DNA of 13,061 nucleotides from Litoribrevibacter sp041590855 (GTDB taxonomy: Bacteria > Pseudomonadota > Gammaproteobacteria > Pseudomonadales > Litoribrevibacteraceae): contig JBFHTA010000095.1 in NCBI GenBank assembly GCA_041590855.1, forward strand, positions 1-13,061. The letters run 5' to 3'. The number at the start of each line of letters is the position of its first letter. Within the stretch, counting starts at the first letter, position 1. A model generated the notes under the pieces. That model made no database searches. It was not told the origin of the DNA and saw only the letters and a program-made list of their open reading frames with translations. This document shows, piece by piece, positions 1-6,564 of this stretch. The position numbers and the translations under genes were made by a program.

Positions 1-195
1 CTAGGAGCCACAGGCGCGATTGAAGTGAAGGACGCCAAACACCATCAGGGTATCCAGCAGTTTGCAGCGGAACAAGGCGTTTGGTTGCGTCCGTTTGAGC
101 GCTATATCTACACCATGCCACCATACGTTATCTCACCGGAAGAACTTCGTAAAATCACCCATGTGATGAAAGCCTGGTTCTCCCGTCCCCGTTAG
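1..195 (+). CDS. bioA: Adenosylmethionine-8-amino-7-oxononanoate aminotransferase BioA, C-terminal 64 residues (partial)
   Basis: The first reading frame is open from the window edge to a TAG stop and encodes the C-terminal end of a class III (PLP-dependent) aminotransferase. BioA transfers the amino group of S-adenosylmethionine to 8-amino-7-oxononanoate, giving 7,8-diaminononanoate in cytoplasmic biotin synthesis. Visible family marks are the segment GAIEVKD, the small-domain stretch GVWLRPFERYIYTMPPYVIS, which matches the BioA-type 'GVWxRPFxxxxYxMPPYxIS' ending, and the terminal helix EELRKITHVMKAW. The PLP lysine and active-site part lie outside the window. The gene is convergent with the reductase at 305-1324. 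No T-tract terminator is seen for its own strand. A related class III aminotransferase cannot be fully excluded, but the MPPY motif makes BioA much the best call. Confidence 0.88.
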   Translation, partial: LGATGAIEVKDAKHHQGIQQFAAEQGVWLRPFERYIYTMPPYVISPEELRKITHVMKAWFSRPR

Positions 196-217
196 GCACA
201 CACAACCCGCCACTCAT

Positions 218-261
218 AAAAAAAAGCGATACTCCGAAGAGATAATTCTTAAGAGTATCGC
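218..261 (-). terminator. Rho-independent terminator of the reductase / DUF962 transcript
   Basis: Read on the minus strand, a perfect 9-bp stem (GCGATACTC / GAGTATCGC, plus-strand arms 226-234 and 253-261) is followed directly by eight T (plus-strand A-tract 218-225). The 18-nt loop contains a further AAGA/TCTT pairing. It lies 44 nt past the stop codon of the minus-strand reductase, the expected place for an intrinsic terminator. On the plus strand the same hairpin has no T run after it, so it is not a good bioA terminator. Confidence 0.85.
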
Positions 262-304
262 CACAATGCCGAAAGGCTTCAGGTAAATCGGATGTTCCTT
301 TCGA

Positions 305-1324
305 TTAAGAAATCGAGGTTTGTTCGAGTCGTTTAATTTCTGCAATGACTTGTTCATTCACAGGCGCATCCATCCCCAGACTACGGGCATAACGCACCAC
401 TTCACCATTGATGTAATCAATTTCTGTCGGGCGCCCCAACAGTAAATCCTCCTGCATGGACGAGCGGGCCAATGGGTCCATTTGTAACATGTTCTTCGCT
501 AACATCTTAAACAGGAAGGTGGGCAATTTAAGGATCGAGGGTAACCAACGCGCCGGAACGGCGGCCTGTACCTGTGGCCGAATTCCCAGTTCATCCAGAA
601 TATCCAGAGTCTCTTCCATGCATTCAGCCAGTTTTTTACGCCACACCCGATCACTAAGCTCTTCCACCAGCGGCATACCGGACATTGCATTAAGTGGGTT
701 ATTCAAGTTCAGTAGCAGCTTGCCCCATAAAATCTCATGCATTTCCTTGGCAGTATCAATGTCCAGATCGGCTTCACGTATGATCCTGGCTAAATCCGAA
801 AACGCTTGATCAATGACCAGATGCCCCTGTGTTCCGCAATGGTAACGACCGTTTTCCATCGGTAAGACATTGTAAGGCACCATCATGGAGGCCACCGGAG
901 TATCCACCAGAATATTACGCAACGCAGAGGCATTATTGATGCCGTTTTGAGCGCTGATTACCCGGGTGTTCGGTTGGATATGCCGGGAGATCTGTTCAGC
1001 AATAGCAAAGGTATCTTTACTCTTGACCGCGATGACAATGACGTCGGCATCCGCCAAACACGACTCATCCTCTGTCATGACCATGTCGTCTGCGGCAACT
1101 GAGATCTGCTTACCGTTCCAACTGGTCAACTCGATACCGTATTGCTGAACCTTAGCTATGATTCTTGGCCGAGCCAAAAAGGTGACCCGTTGACCGCTGG
1201 CCACCAAGTGCGCACCGATCCACAATCCAATCGCCCCGGCACCTGCAATCACCCAATGCCCACCGTCTGCACGAGCATTCGATGCAGACAGGCGCGCTCC
1301 ATCCCCGTTATTATTGTGTGTCAT
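305..1324 (-). CDS. Ketopantoate reductase (PanE/ApbA) family NADPH-dependent oxidoreductase
   Basis: This family reduces 2-dehydropantoate to pantoate with NADPH in the pantothenate/CoA pathway; paralogs act on other 2-oxo acids. The 339-aa protein has an N-terminal Rossmann domain with the dinucleotide motif G28-A-G-A-I-G33 (residues 25-50), the strand ADADVIVIAVKSKDT (92-105), the AQNGINN segment (125-131) and the C-terminal helical domain. The domain junction EILWGKLLLNLNNPLNAM (198-214) carries K202, matching the family's catalytic lysine, and RPTEIDYING (298-307) carries the conserved glutamate E301. About 22 residues precede the Rossmann strand, longer than usual, and there is no clear Shine-Dalgarno before the ATG, so the start is uncertain. 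It lies 43 nt downstream of the DUF962 gene on the same strand and probably shares its transcript. Since it is not beside panB or panC, true PanE activity is likely but not proven; a paralog is the alternative. Confidence 0.85.
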   Translation of the reverse strand: MTHNNNGDGARLSASNARADGGHWVIAGAGAIGLWIGAHLVASGQRVTFLARPRIIAKVQQYGIELTSWNGKQISVAADDMVMTEDESCLADADVIVIAVKSKDTFAIAEQISRHIQPNTRVISAQNGINNASALRNILVDTPVASMMVPYNVLPMENGRYHCGTQGHLVIDQAFSDLARIIREADLDIDTAKEMHEILWGKLLLNLNNPLNAMSGMPLVEELSDRVWRKKLAECMEETLDILDELGIRPQVQAAVPARWLPSILKLPTFLFKMLAKNMLQMDPLARSSMQEDLLLGRPTEIDYINGEVVRYARSLGMDAPVNEQVIAEIKRLEQTSIS

Positions 1325-1367
1325 GGTTCTGTTTATCGCTGTTGTATTCGATTGTTATAAAGGAACC

Positions 1368-1844
1368 TTAGTATTTGATTCCCAAGCTACGATAAATGAA
1401 CCCCATCAACCAGGCCGGACCAACCAATAGAAATTGTAAGTCTTTAAAGAAGGATGGCTTCTTACCTTCAATCTTGTGTCCCACAAATTGAAAGATCCAG
1501 GCTACTACAAAGATGATCAGGCTGATTTGCCACAAAGGCATAGCCACCGATGTTGATAGCCAAAACGCCAAATAGAAACACCCTGCAGTAAACAGCGCCA
1601 TACCTAACATGATAGATACCGACATTCTGAAATAGAAAATCATGGCGGGCACCATGGCCACGGTCGCCCAGTTCATCCAGACGGAATCGCCCATCCAGTT
1701 CATGCGCGGTGCGTCCCATAATAAGCCGACCACAGTAAAGAAAATGGCCGGAACCATCACCCAATGAATCAGCTTATTGATCTTGTTTTGATGACTCTCA
1801 CCGTATTCTTCAAACCACTGATCCGCACTTTTATTTGCAAACAT
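1368..1844 (-). CDS. DUF962 / Mpo1-like integral membrane protein
   Basis: The 158-aa protein resembles the DUF962 (YGL010w/Mpo1-like) family. Yeast Mpo1 is an iron-dependent dioxygenase that shortens 2-hydroxy fatty acids in the ER; bacterial members are mostly uncharacterised. Family marks are the N-terminal YGESHQNKINKLIHWVMVPA with H18 and H27, four predicted membrane segments (about 26-43, 58-78, 79-99 and 104-122), and the pattern WIFQFVGHKIEGKKPSFFKD (116-135) with H123, equivalent to the 'QFiGH...E...Pa' block of the family. The start at 1844 is preferred over an upstream in-frame ATG at 1895 because AGGAGAGG sits 5 nt before it. The gene is first in a probable two-gene operon with the PanE-like reductase. 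A role in alpha-oxidation of hydroxy fatty acids is possible by homology but is inference. Confidence 0.83.
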   Translation of the reverse strand: MFANKSADQWFEEYGESHQNKINKLIHWVMVPAIFFTVVGLLWDAPRMNWMGDSVWMNWATVAMVPAMIFYFRMSVSIMLGMALFTAGCFYLAFWLSTSVAMPLWQISLIIFVVAWIFQFVGHKIEGKKPSFFKDLQFLLVGPAWLMGFIYRSLGIKY

Positions 1845-1910
1845 CTTAACCTCTCCTAATCTTGTGCTAATGCCGTTAAACAGCCTCTCTCGCACACTGT
1901 CTTTATCATT

Positions 1911-1916
1911 ATTATA
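1911..1916 (-). promoter_or_regulatory. Candidate -10 box for the DUF962-reductase operon
   Basis: The minus strand has a perfect TATAAT here. It would place the transcript start near 1904 and give a leader of about 60 nt before the ATG at 1844. No good -35 lies at 16-18 bp; TTGTCC is found 20 bp upstream (1937-1942), which is too far for a strong sigma-70 site. The call rests on the -10 match and its position. Confidence 0.35.
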
Positions 1917-2020
1917 GGTATCTACTTTACTTCAGCGGACAAGACTAGACACTGGCCCCACGGTAAACTTAATATGTCCTGACGAGCCAAAAATAAATAA
2001 AACGGCCCTCTAGGCGTAAA

Positions 2021-2035
2021 TCAACCTTAGGTTGA
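2021..2035. promoter_or_regulatory. 15-bp perfect palindrome upstream of the AraC-family gene
   Basis: TCAACCT-T-AGGTTGA is a perfect inverted repeat with 7-bp arms around one central base. It ends 35 nt before the preferred ATG of the AraC-type regulator. The right arm overlaps TTGACT (2032-2037), a 5/6 match to a -35 box, with TCGAAT (2055-2060) 17 bp downstream as a weak -10. If used, that promoter would start close to the ATG and give an almost leaderless transcript. An operator role is inference; the palindrome itself is seen directly. Confidence 0.45.
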
Positions 2036-2070
2036 CTGGAAATGCGCCCAATCATCGAATAGGTAAATTC

Positions 2071-3120
2071 ATGTTTGAACAAACCGTCTCCGGTTTTTGG
2101 TTAAAAGGCATCTTAGCCACCGCACAATCCAAGGGCATTGACCAGCAACACGTACTGGCACATGCAGGCGTGGTCCTATCAAAAGCTGGTGAGTCAAATC
2201 ATACAAACAACGAAACACATAAAGGCGAAGAACGTCCGTCCGATTGGGTCACAGAGCGAGTACCGCTGGATGCCACCGTCAAGATCTGGAACGCGGCTAT
2301 TGAGCTAACCAAAGACGCCATGTTTGGATACCATATGGGCCGTCAATTTCGACCTAACTGGTTTCATTTGATTCATCATCTGTGGGCCAACAGCCCAAAT
2401 GTAGAAGAAGCCATACGTACCGCCTTAGCCTATCAACCTCTGATCAGTGACGGTGGTGAAATCTCACTGGATCTGACCTCTGAACACGCCATTATTGAAT
2501 ATCACCCCAAGGCAGCAAGACTGGCGTTCAGTTACCATCAGGTTGATGCTGTACTAACGATTCTGGTGTCGCTTGTACGTTGGTCGGTGGATGATCAGTT
2601 CGCTCCGTCACACGTTTTAGTGCCTCATGATCCACACTTGGATGCTGAAGAGTTCCAGGCCTTCTTCCAAAGCCCGATCGAGTACAACGCCCCAGTTACC
2701 CGACTGATGTTTGATCGTCGTTGGTTGAGCTCCCCCATGATAGGAGCCGACCCCGACTTACTGGAAATGCACAAACAACTGGCCGATAAAAAACTGGCCG
2801 AACTGGGGAGAGCCGATTTAAGCACCCAAATCGTTAACAAACTAAATGTGTTGGGGCAATTTCAGAACCTGTCCAAAGAAACAGTGGCGGAACAACTTGG
2901 ATTAAGCAGCCGAACCCTGCAACGAAAACTGCAAGCGGAAGGCACCAGCTTTACGGGATTGTCGGATCAATTAAGAAAGTCGCTGGCGGAGAGCTACATC
3001 GCCCAAGGGCTATCCACCAACGAACTGGTTTCGAAATTGGATTTTCAGGAAATCAGCAGTTTGCACAAAGCCTGCAAACGTTGGTTCGGATGCAGCCTCC
3101 AACAAAAACGGGAAGATTAA
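2071..3120 (+). CDS. AraC family transcriptional regulator with arabinose_bd-type N-terminal domain
   Basis: This is a 349-aa cytoplasmic DNA-binding regulator of the AraC/XylS family, of the type with an N-terminal arabinose_bd ('AraC_arabinose_bd', OruR/MmsR-like) sensing domain. The N-terminal domain spans about 10-215 and includes the typical VPLDATVKIWNAAIELTKDAMFGYHMGRQ and FDRRWLSSPMIGADPDL segments. The C-terminal domain has a first helix-turn-helix at about 267-290 (LSKETVAEQLGLSSRTLQRKL) and a second at about 312-340 ending KRWFGCSL. The second one is divergent: the usual 'GFsepSAFxRAFKRW.G.SP' reads LDFQEISSLHKACKRWFGCSL, lacking the final proline. A hydrophilic stretch at 38-62 is longer than in most relatives. 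ATG 2071 is chosen over a TTG at 2032 because the family starts near 'FWLKGIL'; the ribosome site there is weak (AGGT). It is divergent from the DUF962 operon. The effector and targets cannot be read from the sequence. Confidence 0.9.
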   Translation: MFEQTVSGFWLKGILATAQSKGIDQQHVLAHAGVVLSKAGESNHTNNETHKGEERPSDWVTERVPLDATVKIWNAAIELTKDAMFGYHMGRQFRPNWFHLIHHLWANSPNVEEAIRTALAYQPLISDGGEISLDLTSEHAIIEYHPKAARLAFSYHQVDAVLTILVSLVRWSVDDQFAPSHVLVPHDPHLDAEEFQAFFQSPIEYNAPVTRLMFDRRWLSSPMIGADPDLLEMHKQLADKKLAELGRADLSTQIVNKLNVLGQFQNLSKETVAEQLGLSSRTLQRKLQAEGTSFTGLSDQLRKSLAESYIAQGLSTNELVSKLDFQEISSLHKACKRWFGCSLQQKRED

Positions 3121-3175
3121 CGATTCAGCGGGCGCTGCACAAATGACGAAGAGCGTTCAGATCGATCGCCCATCG

Positions 3176-3574
3176 TCAGGACTTATCCGGTTTCCCCACC
3201 CATCGATTGATTTTTCGCAACGAGCCATAGACTTCACGAGCAGTAGCATTGTGTACTTTTCTCAACACCTGAGTGGACTTCTCAACCGGTGCTACCGACT
3301 CAATCAAATCAAAAGACGTATCAGAAATCATCCGATGCACCTTCTCAAGTGAGGCATCCAGAGAAACATTTTCTCCACGTGATGAAGCATTAGAGGATGC
3401 CGCCTTCTGGTTGGAAGACAACGCCTGCTGCAAACGGACCGCTTGCTGCTGTTGGGCCACCTCTATTCGGGAAAGCGTTTGGTCTAACGCCTGAGAAAGA
3501 CGCCAGGTACGCCAACACATCAGCACCGCCCCTATCACCGACAGGGCTCCAACGAGTAAAATAATAAACTCCAT
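3176..3574 (-). CDS. Single-pass membrane protein of unknown function, coiled-coil-like
   Basis: I do not recognise this 132-aa protein. It has an N-terminal membrane segment (about 2-20, EFIILLVGALSVIGAVLMCW) followed by RTWR, suggesting a signal-anchor with the C-terminus in the cytoplasm. Residues 26-60 are rich in Q, A and L with heptad-like spacing (SRIEVAQQQQAVRLQQALSS), a likely coiled coil. Next come a Ser/Asn-rich linker (about 54-70) and a helical C-terminal part (VHRMISDTSFDLIESV, REVYGSLRKINRW). The start is supported by GGAGGGG 2 nt upstream of the ATG. The gene follows 26 nt after the next membrane-protein gene (3601-3999), so the two are probably co-transcribed. It converges on the AraC gene with a 55-nt gap. 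No catalytic motif is visible; a scaffold or partner role is only a guess. Confidence 0.65.
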   Translation of the reverse strand: MEFIILLVGALSVIGAVLMCWRTWRLSQALDQTLSRIEVAQQQQAVRLQQALSSNQKAASSNASSRGENVSLDASLEKVHRMISDTSFDLIESVAPVEKSTQVLRKVHNATAREVYGSLRKINRWVGKPDKS

Positions 3575-3600
3575 AACCCCTCCGACTTCAGAACACGCCT

Positions 3601-3999
3601 CTAGGCCCCTGGCTTAGCGGCTGGTTCGGTGGCTCCGGCCTTAGCACTTCGAGTACTGCCTTTCATACCCACCAGCTCGATGGAGACATCAATCTCGCGT
3701 TCATTCAACGCTAACTCCAGCTCTTCCGCCACTTGTTTATAAACCCGATACTTGATGTATTCAGGTGACACCGCCCCCATTGCCTTGGCTAATCGGGATT
3801 CACGCTGAGCCACTTTATGGGGTTTATGAATGACCAGTTTCAAGTGGGGCAGATACTCCACTGGTGCGTCCTTCACCAAACTGGTTTCCAACGCATGAAG
3901 CCGATCCTGAATCAAGGTATAACGCCAAAACAAAAACGCGATGGCCGCGACCAAAACAAACATCACAAACACTGCAAATAACATGACTAAGGAAGACAT
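3601..3999 (-). CDS. Single-pass membrane protein of unknown function
   Basis: I do not recognise this 132-aa protein. One strongly hydrophobic segment (about 2-24, SLVMLFAVFVMFVLVAAIAF) ends in FWRY, suggesting an N-terminal anchor with a cytoplasmic tail. The tail contains a short helix (QDRLHALETSLV), a basic stretch (LKLVIHKPHKVAQRESRLAKAMG), a conserved-looking helix SPEYIKYRVYKQVAEELELALNE, a short predicted strand EIDVSIELVGM, and an Ala/Pro-rich disordered end. ATG 3999 is chosen because AAGGAAAAGAG lies directly before it; an upstream in-frame ATG at 4041 has no such site. It sits between the DUF3080 lipoprotein gene (102-nt gap upstream) and the other 132-aa membrane protein (26-nt gap downstream), so the three may form one envelope operon. 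Confidence 0.65.
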   Translation of the reverse strand: MSSLVMLFAVFVMFVLVAAIAFLFWRYTLIQDRLHALETSLVKDAPVEYLPHLKLVIHKPHKVAQRESRLAKAMGAVSPEYIKYRVYKQVAEELELALNEREIDVSIELVGMKGSTRSAKAGATEPAAKPGA

Positions 4000-4101
4000 C
4001 TCTTTTCCTTTTTCTAAGCACAGTTCGTTGTTTTTCACCACTTAGGGTTTAACAACAACGGGCCGCACAAAACTTCTCACTTACCGTAAAATCACACCCG
4101 A

Positions 4102-5301
4102 TTACTGCCCGGGCATCAACCCACAATCACCCAAAATTGCTTGCCATGCCCGGGTGTGTGCCTGAACTGCCACTTTGTATTGCTGCCACAGCCCATCGTT
4201 TCGGGTGTTATCAATGATCTGCCCAAACACATGAAACGCTGCAGGCTCTGCAATATCAAACGCCCCACGCAAGGCTGCAATTTGTTCAAACCAGCCTTCA
4301 GCCGCCTTATGAACAAAGGCCAAATACGGTTGAACCTGACCAATATAAAACTTCAGAAACACCGTATGCAAAATCTTTGCTTGTGCAGTCACACGCCCCT
4401 GCGGGCAGACAGGTTTCGCTCGCCCCTCCGCCAACATCGTTGTGCCTTGGTTTAATAATCGGGTGAGCTCTGACACTGTCGTCAATACCTCCCCGCCCCG
4501 ATTGCTTTGAGACAAACGATAAAGGACCTGTTCCAAGGGTTCACGGTAGCGCTCGACTGACATATCCGCGCCTACCGATTGCGCATTATTTTGGATCTCC
4601 GAAGCCATTGCCAATCTCTGCATGCTTCGGGTAAACCCTGCTATCTTCAACAGGAGTTGTAAATCCTCTTCCGGTAACAATATCTGTTGTTGTTCCGAAA
4701 GCCATTGTTGTGTAGCGCCAAAGTAGGTTCTCATCTCAGGCCCGGCCCAAAGTGCTAACCAGGCATATCGTGCTAACTCCTGACGTTTAACCTCGACTAC
4801 CGCTTGCAATTGCCGATAAAGTTCCGGGTCGGTTCGCGCTAAATGAGGCAGACAGGATTCGCTGTCTTGCAAGAACTGCCACTGATATAAAAGCTGCTGG
4901 CTGGCCATCATCACCCGGCCCAATCCACTGTTTTTCTGAGCTGCGGTTATTTGAAGCTGGCAACCGGTCATCGATAAAAAGTCCAACAAATCAATGCCAT
5001 GAGTTGAAACTGAGAGAGTCATTCCCCGTTTTTCTGGATAAGAAAATACCCTGGAAGACAAGTCAGGTTGCTCCTGTTCAAGCACATTAGCTAATCGCCA
5101 AAGGTAGTCGTCTACCATGGCTCGCTCTTCAGGAGCACGCATACACCCTTGTAGGGTAGACATTGCCATCAAGCACGCCACTGCCAACAATCGCCCAGTT
5201 AACCGAACATACATCAACCGCATTGTCATCATCCGTGACGCTACCTGTTTCAACATTTGGCCAAACATTGAATCCGGTGCATTTCCAAACCACTGATTCA
5301 T
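4102..5301 (-). CDS. DUF3080 family lipoprotein
   Basis: The protein is a predicted lipoprotein of unknown function. The hydrophobic stretch TGRLLAVACLMAMSTLQGC ends in the lipobox LQGC, so Cys53 (counting from ATG 5301) would be lipidated after signal peptidase II cleavage. The block DDYLWRLANVL, the segment DLLDFLSMTGCQLQ, then AQKNSGLGRVMMASQQLLYQWQFL and a following ESCLPHL, match my memory of DUF3080, a family found in Vibrio, Pseudomonas and relatives. The rest is helical and Gln-rich with no catalytic motif. The start is uncertain: ATG 5301 has the best ribosome site (AAGGTAGGCAGG) but gives a long 52-residue leader, whereas ATG 5223 or 5232 would give a normal 26-29-residue signal peptide with a weaker site. 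It heads a possible operon with the two small membrane proteins and is divergent from the Bax-like gene. Confidence 0.75.
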   Translation of the reverse strand: MNQWFGNAPDSMFGQMLKQVASRMMTMRLMYVRLTGRLLAVACLMAMSTLQGCMRAPEERAMVDDYLWRLANVLEQEQPDLSSRVFSYPEKRGMTLSVSTHGIDLLDFLSMTGCQLQITAAQKNSGLGRVMMASQQLLYQWQFLQDSESCLPHLARTDPELYRQLQAVVEVKRQELARYAWLALWAGPEMRTYFGATQQWLSEQQQILLPEEDLQLLLKIAGFTRSMQRLAMASEIQNNAQSVGADMSVERYREPLEQVLYRLSQSNRGGEVLTTVSELTRLLNQGTTMLAEGRAKPVCPQGRVTAQAKILHTVFLKFYIGQVQPYLAFVHKAAEGWFEQIAALRGAFDIAEPAAFHVFGQIIDNTRNDGLWQQYKVAVQAHTRAWQAILGDCGLMPGQ

Positions 5302-5390
5302 CCTGCCTACCTTACACAGACCAGTTGTGTTCCGCTTGTTAATTATTGAATTCCTCCAAGCAAACAATGTTAGAATGTCGCGCCTGATGT

Positions 5391-5402
5391 AACACGCGTG
5401 TT
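5391..5402. promoter_or_regulatory. 12-bp perfect palindrome in the divergent intergenic region
   Basis: AACACGCGTGTT is a perfect palindrome in the 212-nt region between the divergent DUF3080 and Bax-like genes, about 90 and 111 nt from their start codons. Its position would suit an operator acting on either promoter. I see no clear sigma-70 pair in this region: TATAAG (5492-5497) is a good -10 match, but would start the Bax-like transcript inside its own ribosome site. Confidence 0.25.
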
Positions 5403-5500
5403 TGAGGTGAAACGCTAAAATCACGCCAACACGATTAACATCACACGGTTTGAGATCAGTAACGATCAATCACACATCGAACTAAATACACTATAAGTTT

Positions 5501-5505
5501 AGGAG
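5501..5505 (+). promoter_or_regulatory. Ribosome binding site that fixes the TTG start of the Bax-like gene
   Basis: AGGAG lies 8 nt before TTG 5514, preceded by an A/T-rich run. No ATG or GTG in this frame lies at a better distance, and the TTG start yields a complete lipoprotein signal peptide. This supports TTG as the real start codon. Confidence 0.7.
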
Positions 5506-5513
5506 TTTCCGGT

Positions 5514-6440
5514 TTGTTCAGCGCATTAAAGCCATCCTCAACAGTCAAACTCGCCTTTATTTGCGTGACCAGCCTTGTACTGACAAGTTGCTGCCTGTGC
5601 CCGGAACCCGAACCGAAAGAAAAAGACACACCGGCCATTGAACTCAATGACCTATCTCGTTTGTACAGCAGTCTTGACAACCAAGCTCTGCCCTCATTCG
5701 CTTGCATTCAGGATGTAAAAACCAAAAAGCGTCTGTTCTTCGGCTATACATTGAAGCTCGTACGAGAACAAAACCAGATCATCCGGGAAACCCGTAAAAC
5801 AGTAAAGGCACTGCAGGCCAAACTCAATGACGCCAGTGATGACCTCAAACCTCAAACCGGGGCAGATGTACCGCAAGTAGAGCTGGTCTTCTCTAAAACA
5901 GAAACCGAGTGGCTAACCCGTCTCGCCAAACTGCACCGCGTGCCTCATAAGCAATTGGATGAGCAGTTTTTTAAGCGTCTGTTAACTGCACTCGATATCA
6001 TCCCGGCCTCTATGGCTTTGGCACAAGCGGCTAACGAATCCGCCTGGGGAACCTCGCGTTTTGCCTTGGAAGCCAATAATCTGTTTGGTCAATGGTGCTT
6101 CAGTCCGGGTTGTGGGTTAATTCCGCAGCTTCGTCCCGAAGGTGCTACCTATGAAGTTAAAGTATTTAAGAGCCCATCAGAATCTGTTGGCCAGTACATG
6201 CTGAACATCAACCGTAACCGTTCCTACAAAAAAGTCAGAAACATACGTCGTAGTTATCGAGAACAACAGCAAACGATATCCGGTAGCGCCTTAGTAGGTG
6301 GTTTGGAAAACTATTCCGAACGAGGTCACGCCTACATCGAAGAGCTTAGAAATATGATTGGCTACAACAAGCTGGCCCGCTGGGACGACAAAAAAGTCCA
6401 GTATCCGGATATTTCAACGCTGAAGGTTCCCGACTGTTAA
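5514..6440 (+). CDS. Bax-like glucosaminidase (GH73 family) lipoprotein
   Basis: The protein belongs to the Bax/FlgJ-type glucosaminidase group (GH73), which cleaves the N-acetylglucosaminyl bond in peptidoglycan. It is 308 aa. Residues 1-25 are a lipoprotein signal with lipobox L23-T-S-C26, followed by a second Cys, a CPEPEPKEK linker and a coiled-coil-prone stretch (about 83-110). The catalytic domain (about 132-290) begins VPHKQLDEQFFKRLLTALDIIP and contains AQAANESAWGTSRFA, with E175 as the expected catalytic acid, then NNLFGQWCF, GCGLIPQLRPEGATYEV, SPSESVGQYMLNIN and YSERGHAYIEELRNMI. These are close to the E. coli Bax pattern. The start codon is TTG. The lipobox has no Asp at +2, so outer-membrane retention, with the enzyme facing the periplasm, is the likely location. 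The neighbour downstream (+) is another exported protein, 124 nt away; upstream lies the divergent DUF3080 lipoprotein. Confidence 0.88.
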   Translation: MFSALKPSSTVKLAFICVTSLVLTSCCLCPEPEPKEKDTPAIELNDLSRLYSSLDNQALPSFACIQDVKTKKRLFFGYTLKLVREQNQIIRETRKTVKALQAKLNDASDDLKPQTGADVPQVELVFSKTETEWLTRLAKLHRVPHKQLDEQFFKRLLTALDIIPASMALAQAANESAWGTSRFALEANNLFGQWCFSPGCGLIPQLRPEGATYEVKVFKSPSESVGQYMLNINRNRSYKKVRNIRRSYREQQQTISGSALVGGLENYSERGHAYIEELRNMIGYNKLARWDDKKVQYPDISTLKVPDC

Positions 6441-6453
6441 AGGTGTTCCTACA

Positions 6454-6506
6454 AGCTGGGTTTGTTAGGCCAATCTCAAGAAATTTGAACTGGCCCCTTC
6501 CCAGCT
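6454..6506 (+). other. Nested inverted repeat between the Bax-like gene and the exported protein
   Basis: Three inverted repeats are nested on one centre: AGCTGGG/CCCAGCT (6454-6460 and 6500-6506), GGCCA/TGGCC (6468-6472 and 6491-6495) and TCAA/TTGA (6475-6478 and 6485-6488). As RNA this would be a long stem with internal loops. No T run follows the outer arm, so it is not a classic intrinsic terminator. It starts 14 nt after the Bax-like stop codon and ends 58 nt before the next ATG. It may be a processing or stability hairpin, a weak terminator or a leader structure. Confidence 0.45.
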
Positions 6507-6564
6507 ACTGACAGGCTGTGTCATCATCCGTGGTGGATTGATTCAGCTTAAAAAGATAATAACC

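Noticed and set aside
265..274. GCC-GAAA-GGC mini-hairpin as a bioA terminator
   Set aside because: The stem is only 3 bp and no T run follows on the plus strand.
3143..3352. Small plus-strand frame after the AraC gene
   Set aside because: It overlaps the minus-strand membrane-protein gene, which has a membrane segment, plausible composition and a strong ribosome site; the plus-strand frame has none of these.
4027..4059. GTTGTT / AACAAC inverted repeat between the DUF3080 and membrane-protein genes
   Set aside because: Short, low-complexity arms with a long loop and several equivalent registers; chance is likely.
4141..4455. Plus-strand open frame opposite the DUF3080 gene
   Set aside because: No ribosome site, no domain, and fully inside a supported lipoprotein gene.
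5492..5497. TATAAG as the -10 box of the Bax-like gene
   Set aside because: Transcription would begin at about 5504, inside the ribosome binding site at 5501-5505.
5456..5707. Minus-strand frame opposite the start of the Bax-like gene
   Set aside because: It covers the lipoprotein signal region of a well-supported gene and has no features of its own.
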